From positions 1-9,694 of the forward strand of contig CAZKYN010000124.1 of NCBI GenBank assembly GCA_964556675.1: a DNA stretch of 9,694 bases, in the 5' to 3' direction. Positions 1 to 6,231 of the stretch are shown piece after piece (positions within the stretch are counted from its first letter, which is position 1; each line of letters opens with the position of its first letter). Both the position numbers and the translations under genes were made by a program. The stretch comes from JBDKTK01 sp964556675 (GTDB lineage Bacteria > Desulfobacterota > Syntrophia > Syntrophales > UBA4778). The notes beneath the pieces are model-generated. The model was not told where the DNA came from. It did no database searches and was given only the letters and a program-made list of their open reading frames with translations.

Positions 1-5
1 CTGCA

Positions 6-506
6 ATGAAATATCTCGACCGGTTCGATCTGATGCTCAACAAAGCGGCGATGGTTGCGGGCGGCGCGGCGCTTATGGCAGTCATGCTCCTGGCTACGGT
101 CAATGTCGCCTTGAGAATATTCGGCATCCCCTTTACAGGGTCCTATGAAATCGTCTCCTTCCTGGGGGCCATTGTGACGGCCGCGGCCCTCGGCTACACC
201 CAGAGGAAGAAGGACCATATAATCGTCGATATCGTTTCAGACAAGTTCCCCGCCGGAATAAAAAAGCTTGTGAATGCCGTTTCCTGCCTGATCACAGCAA
301 GTTTTTTTGCCGTTATCGCCTGGCAGACCGCAAAATGGGGGATGATGATCAGGGAATCCGGGGAACTCTCGGAGACGCAGAAGATCATGTACGACCCGTT
401 CGTGTTCGGCGTGGCGCTGGGCTTCGCTTTCCTGGCGCTCGCCTGCGCCATCGATTTTTTGAAGAGCGCGCTCAACGAGGATAAAGAGGAAGAGAGGGCC
501 GGGTGA
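6..506 (+). CDS. dctQ: TRAP transporter small permease subunit (DctQ family)
   Basis: Small membrane subunit of a tripartite ATP-independent periplasmic (TRAP) transporter. Together with the large permease it forms the inner-membrane part that imports an organic acid delivered by a periplasmic DctP-type protein, driven by an ion gradient. The protein has 166 residues, normal for DctQ, with four hydrophobic stretches at about residues 14-36, 46-62, 85-105 and 131-152, and a charged C-terminus. The stretch SYEIVSFLGAIVTAAALGYTQ followed by a basic segment (RKKDHI) and VDIV is typical of the family. The ATG is only five bases from the window edge, so its ribosome binding site cannot be seen. It overlaps the next gene at TGATG, implying translational coupling. 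No DctP gene is visible; it may lie upstream. The substrate cannot be read from sequence; the downstream aromatic-acid genes make an aromatic or other carboxylic acid a guess only. Confidence 0.9.
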   Translation: MKYLDRFDLMLNKAAMVAGGAALMAVMLLATVNVALRIFGIPFTGSYEIVSFLGAIVTAAALGYTQRKKDHIIVDIVSDKFPAGIKKLVNAVSCLITASFFAVIAWQTAKWGMMIRESGELSETQKIMYDPFVFGVALGFAFLALACAIDFLKSALNEDKEEERAG

Positions 507-1813
507 TGGAGGGACCGGTTATCGGGATCTACGGTATCTGCATAATGTTCGCCGTGCTTTTCCTGCTGAGGATACCGGCGGGATTCACCATGGCCCTCGT
601 GGGGTTTGCCGGGATAGCCTTCGTAACTTCGGTCCCGGCGGCCTGCGGAATGATCGGCTCCGAGATATGGAGCATATTTTCCAACTACGGCCTGACGGTC
701 ATCCCCATGTTCATCCTCGTGGGGGAATTCATCCACTACGCGGGTTACAACAACAGCCTTTACCACGCGACGCACCGGTGGTTCGGCCATTACCGGGGCG
801 GCCTGGCCGTCACGACAATCATGGCCTCGGCGGCCTTTTCCGCGATCAGCGGCTCCAATACCGCGACAGCCGCCACCATGAGCACCGTGGCGATCCCGGC
901 CATGAAGAAATACGGCTATCACCCAATGCTCAATGCCGGCTCCGTCGCGGCGGGCGCGACGCTGGGTGTCCTGATACCTCCAAGCATCGTGCTGGTTGTT
1001 TACGGCCTCTATACCGGACAGTCCATCGGCAAACTGTTTTTCGGGAACGTGATCCCCAGCATCGTCCTGACGCTGCTTATCGTGGCCACTGTTTTTCTCC
1101 TCTGCAGCCGCCACACCGACTGGGGGCCAAAAACGGAAAAGAGCTCCTGGCCGCAGCGCTTCCGGGCGCTGCCGGAGGCCCTGGATATCCTGGCGCTCTT
1201 CGCCATTATCATGTACGCCCTTTTCACGGGCGTCGTGACGGCGACGGAAGCGGCCGCCGTGAGCTGCACGCTGGGCCTCGTCATCTGCCTGCTGCGCAGG
1301 AAGCTTTCGTGGGAAGGATTCGTCTCGTCAATTGCCGACACGCTGCGCATCTCCTGCATGGTGTTCATGATCATCGCCGGGGCCGTGATCTTCGGGCGTT
1401 TTCTGACCCTTACCCGCCTGCCGTTCGAGGCGGCGGCCTGGATCGGCGGACTGGGGCTGTCAAAGGGGCTGCTGCTGTGGGTAATCCTGATCTGTTACAT
1501 CATCGGGGGCTGCATCATGGACGCCCTGGCCTTCCTGCTTGTGTCTCTTCCCATTTTCTACCCGATCGTCATGGAAATGGGTTACGACCCGATCTGGTTC
1601 GGTCAGGTCATAACAATAGTTACGACAATGGGTTCGATCATGCCGCCCATCGGCATCTGCTGCTACTTAGTTGCCGGCATGGCCAGGGATATCCCCCTGG
1701 GGACAGTTTTCAGGGGAAGTATGTATTTTCTGCCGTCCTATATTATCGCGATCATCCTCCTGATGCTTTCGCCTTACTGGTCGGTTTTAGTGCTGTCCAA
1801 CATGGTCCCGTAA
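506..1813 (+). CDS. dctM: TRAP transporter large permease subunit (DctM family)
   Basis: Large membrane subunit of the TRAP transporter, the part that forms the translocation path. It has 435 residues from this start, the usual DctM length, and is hydrophobic throughout, consistent with about 12 membrane segments. Family signatures are clear: the serine/threonine-rich SGSNTATAATMSTVAIPAM at about residues 115-133, then a GYHPMLNAGSVAAGATLG segment and LIPPSIVLVVYG, and in the second half IMDALAFLLVSLPIFYPIV and GSIMPPIGICCYLVAG. I prefer ATG 506, which overlaps the dctQ stop by one base and has GAGGG (494-498) seven bases upstream; the GTG at 503 is possible but leaves only four bases. It is followed by a 267-nt gap with two palindromic repeats, so the dctQM transcript may end there. 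Confidence in the family is high; the substrate is unknown. Confidence 0.93.
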   Translation: MEGPVIGIYGICIMFAVLFLLRIPAGFTMALVGFAGIAFVTSVPAACGMIGSEIWSIFSNYGLTVIPMFILVGEFIHYAGYNNSLYHATHRWFGHYRGGLAVTTIMASAAFSAISGSNTATAATMSTVAIPAMKKYGYHPMLNAGSVAAGATLGVLIPPSIVLVVYGLYTGQSIGKLFFGNVIPSIVLTLLIVATVFLLCSRHTDWGPKTEKSSWPQRFRALPEALDILALFAIIMYALFTGVVTATEAAAVSCTLGLVICLLRRKLSWEGFVSSIADTLRISCMVFMIIAGAVIFGRFLTLTRLPFEAAAWIGGLGLSKGLLLWVILICYIIGGCIMDALAFLLVSLPIFYPIVMEMGYDPIWFGQVITIVTTMGSIMPPIGICCYLVAGMARDIPLGTVFRGSMYFLPSYIIAIILLMLSPYWSVLVLSNMVP

Positions 1814-1820
1814 AAACCCG

Positions 1821-1886
1821 TTCGTTGGGCCTGTCGAAGCGACACTGTAGAAAGGATTTCGGAGTCGTTCCGACAAGCTCAACGAG
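1821..1886. repeat. Imperfect palindromic repeat (23-nt arms) after dctM
   Basis: The arms at 1821-1843 and 1864-1886 are inverted copies matching at 18 of 23 positions, separated by 20 nt. Three of the five differences would still be G-U pairs in RNA, so the transcript could form a long stem. The arms carry the core TGTCGAAGC / CGACAAGCTC. I recall similar dispersed palindromes between genes in many proteobacterial genomes, but I could not check for further copies. It starts eight bases after the dctM stop. No run of T follows, so it is not a classic intrinsic terminator, though it could stabilise the 3' end of the transporter mRNA. Confidence 0.6.
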
Positions 1887-1897
1887 CTTGAATTGAA

Positions 1898-2018
1898 AGG
1901 CTGTTCAAAAAGGCTTAGGGGCAAGGCGCGCAAAAACCGGATCGCGGGCGTATATTTTAATACTTTGAGCGATACGATCTTGAAGCGCAACGCACAGATG
2001 AGCCTTTTTCAACAGCCT
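1898..2018. repeat. 121-bp element with 18-bp inverted terminal repeats (MITE- or REP-like)
   Basis: The ends AGGCTGTTCAAAAAGGCT (1898-1915) and AGCCTTTTTCAACAGCCT (2001-2018) are inverted copies matching at 17 of 18 positions. The interior holds short sub-palindromes, such as GTAT/ATAC around 1950-1963, and the words GGCGCGCAAAAACCG and AAGCGCAACGCA. No coding sequence is seen inside. The form, small size, terminal inverted repeats and an intergenic position, fits a non-autonomous miniature element or a large structured intergenic repeat. From memory, very similar sequences are dispersed in deltaproteobacterial genomes; this was not searched. No clear target-site duplication flanks it. It separates dctM from paaK and is distinct from the palindrome at 1821-1886. 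Confidence 0.65.
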
Positions 2019-2068
2019 GTGAAGCCTTGAATTTACAACACATATATGTTACCAGCACCACTTCAAAC

Positions 2069-2073
2069 AGGAG
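2069..2073 (+). promoter_or_regulatory. Ribosome binding site of paaK
   Basis: AGGAG lies seven bases before ATG 2081, which decides the paaK start. The frame stays open upstream to a TTG at 2027, but the extra 18 residues have no match to the family and no ribosome binding site. A short perfect palindrome, ACATATATGT at 2040-2049, sits in the leader and could be an operator, but it is AT-rich and short. I see no convincing -35/-10 pair between 1814 and 2068. Confidence 0.75.
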
Positions 2074-2080
2074 TCATCAT

Positions 2081-3370
2081 ATGAACAGCAATTATATGCC
2101 CGCTTTTGCAGGGATTGAGGATTTGGAAGCCTTTCAGCTCAAACAGCTCCAGTGGACTGTCAACCACGCCTATAACGGATCGGAATTTTACCGCCGGCGT
2201 TTCGATGAAGCAGGGGTGAAACCGGAAGATATCCGGACTCTTGCCGACATCCGCCGGCTGCCCTTCACGACATCTCAGGACCTTCAGGAAAATTATCCCT
2301 GGCCGCTCATCTCTGTGCCCATGGAGAAGATCGTCCGGCTGCACGCGTCATCCGGGACCACAGGGAAAAGAAAGGTCTTGGTCTACACGCAGAAGGACAT
2401 CGACGACTGGTCCGACATGTTTGCCCGCTGCTACGCGACGGCAGGCCTGTCCAGGGATGACAGGGTGCAGATCTGCGTCGGATACGGGGTGTGGACGGCC
2501 GGCATCGGTTTCCAGCTGGGCTGCGAGAAGTTCGGCGCGTTCGCCGTCCCGGCCGGGCCCGGCAACATCGATATGCAATTGCAATTCCTGGTTGACTTCC
2601 AGTCGACCGTGATCGGCTCTACGGCATCCATGGCCCTGCTCCTGGCCGAAGAGGTGGCGAGCCGCGGCCTGCGCGACAAAATCAATGTCAAAAAAGTGAT
2701 CTTCGGGGCCGAACGCTCCAGTGATTCCATGCGCGCCAAGGTGAGGGAACTGCTGGGCGCGGACCACATCTTCGACATCCCGGGGCTCACTGAAATTTAC
2801 GGCCCCGGCACGGGACTCGATTGCGAGCACCACTGCGGCGTCCATTACTGGGCGGACTATTACATATTGGAAATTCTCGATCCGGAGACCCTGGAGCCCG
2901 TCGCCGACGGGGAGGCCGGAGAAATGGTCTACACGACGCTGCGCAAGGAGGGTGCGCCCATGATCCGCTACCGCTCGCGCGACCTCACGCGCGCCCTTCC
3001 CGGACCCTGCCCCTGCGGCTCGATCATGCCCCGGCACGACCGGATCGCGGGTCGTTCGGACGACATGTTCATCGTGCGAGGGGTGAATATCTATCCCAGC
3101 CACATCGATGAGATCCTCTCCCGGCAAGAGGGGGTCGGCAGCGAATACCAGATACACCTGACCCATCTCGAAGACGGCAAGGACTACATGCTGATCAAGG
3201 TCGAGCGGGCGAACAACGGGAACACAGGGGACGACAAGGCGCTCGCGAAAATTCTCGAAAGGGAAATCCGCAAGGAGGCCCTGGTCAGCGGGACAGTGGA
3301 GATAGTCGATTACCACAGCCTGCCGCGGACCGAACGGAAATCCAAACGGGTTTTTGATAACAGGACATGA
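2081..3370 (+). CDS. paaK: Phenylacetate-CoA ligase family enzyme
   Basis: ATP-dependent, AMP-forming ligase of the PaaK type, which joins phenylacetate or a related arylacetate to coenzyme A in the cytoplasm. It has 429 residues from ATG 2081, typical of PaaK. The adenylate-forming motif SSGTTGK is at residues 90-96. The GLTEIYGPG segment with E238 follows, then DCEHHCGVHYWAD, the hinge region RIAGRSDDMFIVRGVNIYPS at 321-340, and a C-terminal PRTERKSKRV whose K420 is the expected catalytic lysine. A CPC pair at 310-312 lies where many PaaK proteins carry cysteines. Its stop overlaps the iorA start in ATGA, so the two are translationally coupled. IorAB makes or uses aryl-acetyl-CoA, so the context supports phenylacetate, hydroxyphenylacetate or indoleacetate as substrate. 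Another aryl acid cannot be excluded. Confidence 0.92.
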   Translation: MNSNYMPAFAGIEDLEAFQLKQLQWTVNHAYNGSEFYRRRFDEAGVKPEDIRTLADIRRLPFTTSQDLQENYPWPLISVPMEKIVRLHASSGTTGKRKVLVYTQKDIDDWSDMFARCYATAGLSRDDRVQICVGYGVWTAGIGFQLGCEKFGAFAVPAGPGNIDMQLQFLVDFQSTVIGSTASMALLLAEEVASRGLRDKINVKKVIFGAERSSDSMRAKVRELLGADHIFDIPGLTEIYGPGTGLDCEHHCGVHYWADYYILEILDPETLEPVADGEAGEMVYTTLRKEGAPMIRYRSRDLTRALPGPCPCGSIMPRHDRIAGRSDDMFIVRGVNIYPSHIDEILSRQEGVGSEYQIHLTHLEDGKDYMLIKVERANNGNTGDDKALAKILEREIRKEALVSGTVEIVDYHSLPRTERKSKRVFDNRT

Positions 3371-5235
3371 GCGCGACAAAGGTCGATAAAGAAGAAAGAA
3401 TCATGATGGGCAACGAGGCGATTGCCCGGGGACTCGTGGAAAATTCCTGCGGGCTGGCGGCATCATACCCGGGGACGCCCGCCTCGGAAATCCTCTCATC
3501 GGTCGTGGAGTCCGCGAAGGAGACCGGCGCGCCCATGCACGTAGAATGGTCTGTAAATGAAAAAATCGCCTACGAAGTGGCGCTCGCCAACAGCTACACC
3601 GGCAGGCGCTCGGCGGTGGCGATGAAGCAGGTGGGCCTCAACGTCGCAGCCGACCCGTTCACGCGCTCGGCGTATCTCGGGACAATCGGCGGATTCGTGG
3701 TGGTCGTTGCCGATGACCCCGGGCCGCACAGCTCTCAGACGGAACAGGACAGCCGCCTTTTCGCCCAGTTCGCGAAAGTGCCGGTCCTCGATCCCTCGAG
3801 CCCGCGCGAAGCAAAAGACATGGTCGGCGCAGCGTTCGGCCTCTCGGAAAAATACGAGATACCGGTCATGCTCCGGCCGACCACCCGGGTCTGCCATGCC
3901 CGCCAGAACGTCAGACTTGATAACCCGAAGCGGATCGCGAAAAAGCCCGAATTCAAAAAGGACCCCGGGCGCTGGATAGCCACCCCCCAGTTCCTCACGG
4001 GCCTGCACCGAATATTGAATGAAAAGATCGAGAAGATCGCGGCGGATGAAGATTTCCAGCCGGTCTGTATCAATGGAAATGGGGGCAATGCGGCGTATAA
4101 GCGCACTGCAGTTATCGCTTCCGGCGTGAGCTTCGCCCACGCCCACGACATCCTCGCCGACATGAAGCTCCTCGGGGAACTCGACCTCTACCAGGTTGTC
4201 CTCCCCTATCCACTGAGCCGCTCGTTTGCGGAAAAGATCAGGGCGGACTACGACAAGGTCCTGGTATTGGAGGAGACCTATCCCGTCATAGAACTGCAGC
4301 TTGCCTATCCTGCCGTGAACGGCCGCCGGCACGGATTCGTCCCCGGCGAGGGAGAACTCACCCCCGACATCGTCCAGGAAGTCATTGCTAAGTTTTTGGG
4401 CGCAGAGATTGCTGTTGCCGAATCCCCCAAGGCAAAAGGCAGGCGGCCTTCGCTGTGCCCCGGCTGCCCTCACCGCGCCGCGTATTATTCGGCAAAGAGC
4501 GTCTTCCCCAACGGCATCTTCCCCAGCGACATCGGCTGCTACACCCTGGGGATGAACCTGGGGGCCATCGACACCTGCCATTGCATGGGCGCCTGCATCA
4601 GCCAGGGCGCCGGTTTCTACTTCGGTTATGCGGGCGAGCCGGAGGCGCCGCCCATAGTCGTCTCGATCGGCGATTCCACCTTTTTCCACGCCGGTATACC
4701 GGCCCTTGTCAACGCTGTATTCCAGAAGGCAAGGTTCATCGTAATGATCCTTGACAATTCGACAACTGCCATGACTGGGAGCCAGCCCACGCCCCAGACG
4801 GCCGTCAGGGCCGACGGGAGCCGGGGCAACCAGGTCAGCATCCCCGAACTCGTGAAGGCCTGCGGGGTGAAATTCCTGCGCGAATGCGACCCTTACGACC
4901 TCGCGGCGTTCAGCGCAGTCCTCAGGGAAGCCGGCGAACACTGCCGCCGCGATGACGGGGGCATGGCGGTCGTGATCGCGAAGCACCCCTGCATCCTGGA
5001 CCGGGAAGCGCGCCGGTCCCAGAAGCGCTTCGCCATGTCGGTCACCGAATTCTGCACGGGCTGCGGCGAGTGCATGGATAACTTTGAGTGCGCGGCGCTC
5101 GTAATGGACGAGGCCGCCGGCCAGGTGAAAATAGATCAGAATTTATGCATCGGCTGCGGTGTCTGTGCGCACGCCTGCCCGTTCGAGGCGATCGAGGCGG
5201 CCCAGATTGCAGATTCCAAAGAGGACCGGAAATGA
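3367..5235 (+). CDS. iorA: Indolepyruvate:ferredoxin oxidoreductase, alpha subunit
   Basis: Large catalytic subunit of the cytoplasmic, oxygen-sensitive enzyme that converts aryl-pyruvates (from Trp, Phe, Tyr) and CoA to aryl-acetyl-CoA, CO2 and reduced ferredoxin, reversibly. It has 622 residues, normal for IorA. Order: N-terminal pyrimidine-binding part starting near MGNEAIARG, with SYPGTPASEI and a glutamate-containing EWSVNEKIAYE; CPGCPHRAAYY at 364-374; the thiamine diphosphate motif GDS 435-437 to DN 463-464 with TTAMTG; and two C-terminal 4Fe-4S motifs, Cys 563, 566, 569, 575 and Cys 594, 597, 600, 604. The first cluster motif has CX5C and lacks the usual following proline. ATG 3367 overlaps the paaK stop by four bases; AGGA is only one base away, so initiation probably relies on coupling. 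ATG 3403 is an alternative start, closer to the conserved region. It overlaps iorB by four bases. Confidence 0.95.
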   Translation: MSATKVDKEERIMMGNEAIARGLVENSCGLAASYPGTPASEILSSVVESAKETGAPMHVEWSVNEKIAYEVALANSYTGRRSAVAMKQVGLNVAADPFTRSAYLGTIGGFVVVVADDPGPHSSQTEQDSRLFAQFAKVPVLDPSSPREAKDMVGAAFGLSEKYEIPVMLRPTTRVCHARQNVRLDNPKRIAKKPEFKKDPGRWIATPQFLTGLHRILNEKIEKIAADEDFQPVCINGNGGNAAYKRTAVIASGVSFAHAHDILADMKLLGELDLYQVVLPYPLSRSFAEKIRADYDKVLVLEETYPVIELQLAYPAVNGRRHGFVPGEGELTPDIVQEVIAKFLGAEIAVAESPKAKGRRPSLCPGCPHRAAYYSAKSVFPNGIFPSDIGCYTLGMNLGAIDTCHCMGACISQGAGFYFGYAGEPEAPPIVVSIGDSTFFHAGIPALVNAVFQKARFIVMILDNSTTAMTGSQPTPQTAVRADGSRGNQVSIPELVKACGVKFLRECDPYDLAAFSAVLREAGEHCRRDDGGMAVVIAKHPCILDREARRSQKRFAMSVTEFCTGCGECMDNFECAALVMDEAAGQVKIDQNLCIGCGVCAHACPFEAIEAAQIADSKEDRK

Positions 5236-5756
5236 AACGGCAGCAGATCATCATCAGCGGCATCGGCGGGCAGGGGGTTTTATTCCTCACCCGCGTACTG
5301 ACGGAAGCGGCGATTCTCAAGGGACTCGACGTCCTTACCTCGGAAACGCACGGTATGGCCATGCGCGGCGGCTCGGTCATATCGCACGTCAAGGCCGGCC
5401 CGTACAAAAGCCCCCTGATCAGGAACGGTCAGGCGGATGCGGGCCTGTTCATCCACGAAGGCAACCTGGAGGTGCACCGCAACTTTATTAAACCGGAAGG
5501 CAGGATATTCCTGAATTCCGCGGCGGGCGGCAACGGCGCCGTGAACGCAACCGAACTGGCCAGGCAGGCCGGATCGATAGTCATAGCCAATTTGGCGCTC
5601 CTGGGATTCGCCCTGAAAAGCGATGCCCTCTTCTGCAGCGCATCCGAAATCGAGGAAGTCCTGCGCCGCATCTCCCCGCCCAAACAGCTCGACCTGAACC
5701 TGAAAGGCCTGCGGCTGGGGCTGGACATATGTAAGCCAGAAGATTGTGTTAAATAG
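5232..5756 (+). CDS. iorB: Indolepyruvate:ferredoxin oxidoreductase, beta subunit
   Basis: Small subunit of indolepyruvate:ferredoxin oxidoreductase, corresponding to the gamma-type domain of 2-oxoacid:ferredoxin oxidoreductases, which helps bind CoA and complete the active complex with IorA. It has 174 residues, slightly short but within the family range. The N-terminus IIISGIGGQGVLFLTRVL and the following SETHGMAMRGGSVISHVK are diagnostic, and NLALLGFAL is near residues 118-126. ATG 5232 overlaps the iorA stop by four bases, so synthesis of the two subunits should be matched. A longer frame open from 5088 only reads through the end of iorA out of frame. No clear intrinsic terminator follows the TAG; the next 475 nt hold a decayed gene and putative regulatory sequence. 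Confidence 0.95.
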   Translation: MKRQQIIISGIGGQGVLFLTRVLTEAAILKGLDVLTSETHGMAMRGGSVISHVKAGPYKSPLIRNGQADAGLFIHEGNLEVHRNFIKPEGRIFLNSAAGGNGAVNATELARQAGSIVIANLALLGFALKSDALFCSASEIEEVLRRISPPKQLDLNLKGLRLGLDICKPEDCVK

Positions 5757-5773
5757 CTTGACATGAATTCTGT

Positions 5774-5992
5774 TCACGAAATCAGCATGCCTATCGGAAT
5801 CGCCCAGAGCCGGTCGCCCAGGCTGATTGGAGCCGAACCGTTATAGGCGAGTATCCCGCCGATGCACTGCGGCGTTGCGGCCAGAAAGGCTTTCAACCCC
5901 GAAAGGTCCTTGCTCTCCCCTCGGGATGAACCTTTTATTTCTATCGCTATGCATAATATTCCCATCCATGCAGCAGCCCACCGGGTCGCTTA
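5774..5992 (-). pseudogene. Remnant of a DUF4143-type AAA ATPase, C-terminal end only
   Basis: The minus strand encodes about 60 residues, including IAIEIKGSS, then KDLSGLKAFLA, GGILAYNG and LGDRLWAIPIGMLIS, and ends at a TGA at 5776-5774. This order (acidic-strand EIK, a Leu-rich helix, an I-x-x-Y-x-G strand and a final A-x-P-hydrophobic segment) is how AAA ATPases with a C-terminal DUF4143 domain end. Those proteins are usually near 400 residues. Upstream the frame is closed by TAA at 5992-5990. A neighbouring frame reads through a CMDGNI stretch up to the join, so a frameshift near 5950-5965 is likely. No P-loop or N-terminal part is present before nrdD. The piece is on the opposite strand from every intact gene here and is almost certainly not functional. 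The family assignment is from pattern memory, not a search. Confidence 0.65.
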
Positions 5993-6006
5993 TATTTTCT
6001 CAATAC

Positions 6007-6066
6007 CTGTCATAATTGAACGCCATATGCTGTCATTTGACACGTCGTCAAGGATAATTATGACAG
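6007..6066. promoter_or_regulatory. Nested dyad-symmetric element, possible operator upstream of nrdD
   Basis: CTGTCATAATT (6007-6017) and AATTATGACAG (6056-6066) are perfect 11-nt inverted repeats. A second perfect inverted repeat, TGTCA-TT-TGACA (6031-6042), sits exactly between them, and both share one centre of symmetry at 6036.5. The result is four TGTCA/TGACA half-sites, outer and inner ones 23 bp apart on each side, roughly two helical turns. The 13-nt stretches between the arms are not complementary, which argues more for protein binding than for an RNA stem. The inner TTGACA (6037-6042) could serve as a -35 box, but the best -10 candidate downstream is weak. The TGTCA words do not match the NrdR box as I know it. 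Function is inferred from symmetry alone. Confidence 0.4.
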
Positions 6067-6102
6067 ATTTTATCGGTCAGTTCCTTTTCTCATCATTATT
6101 AT

Positions 6103-6141
6103 AGAAGGCCCGCACCTTCTCCGGAAGCTGTCCGCAGCTTT
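6103..6141 (+). other. Two tandem small hairpins in the nrdD leader
   Basis: AGAAGG/CCTTCT (6103-6108 and 6115-6120, 6-nt loop) is followed four bases later by AAGCTG/CAGCTT (6125-6130 and 6135-6140, loop TCCG). Both stems are perfect six-base pairs. Only a short TTT follows the second one, so it is at best a weak terminator for upstream transcription. They could also structure the nrdD 5' leader. About 90 further bases to the nrdD start hold nothing I can name. Confidence 0.35.
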
Positions 6142-6231
6142 AACGATTGACTTTAATCCCCCCATGAAATAATCAAAGCAAGTCCTTTGCGGGCGTGAAT
6201 TCTTGAAGCAAAAGAACAGGCGAATTTCCTG

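Noticed and set aside
667..1896. 409-codon + strand frame overlapping dctM
   Set aside because: It is dctM read in another frame: rich in His, Arg and Pro, with no membrane segments or known motif.
2027..2080. Upstream TTG start for paaK adding 18 residues
   Set aside because: No ribosome binding site, the extra residues do not look like PaaK, and ATG 2081 has AGGAG seven bases upstream.
2348..3379. 343-codon minus-strand frame opposite paaK
   Set aside because: Fully overlaps a gene with clear family motifs and has no recognisable features of its own.
3496..4986. Long minus-strand open frame (496 codons) opposite iorA
   Set aside because: It lies entirely across iorA, has no recognisable domain, and its composition is what a GC-rich coding strand gives on the opposite side.
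5758..5763. TTGACA just after iorB as a promoter -35 box
   Set aside because: No -10-like sequence lies 16-18 nt downstream, and the next + strand gene starts more than 460 nt away.
5993..6100. Minus-strand stretch of about 28 codons between stops (around IIILDDV and MTGIEKI) as a second gene end
   Set aside because: Too short, no start or ribosome binding site, no family recognised; it also covers the symmetric DNA element.
6136..6165. Possible sigma32-like promoter before nrdD (CTTTAA, then CCCCCCAT about 14 nt later)
   Set aside because: The -35 part is a poor match to CTTGAA, and heat-shock control of nrdD has no support from context.
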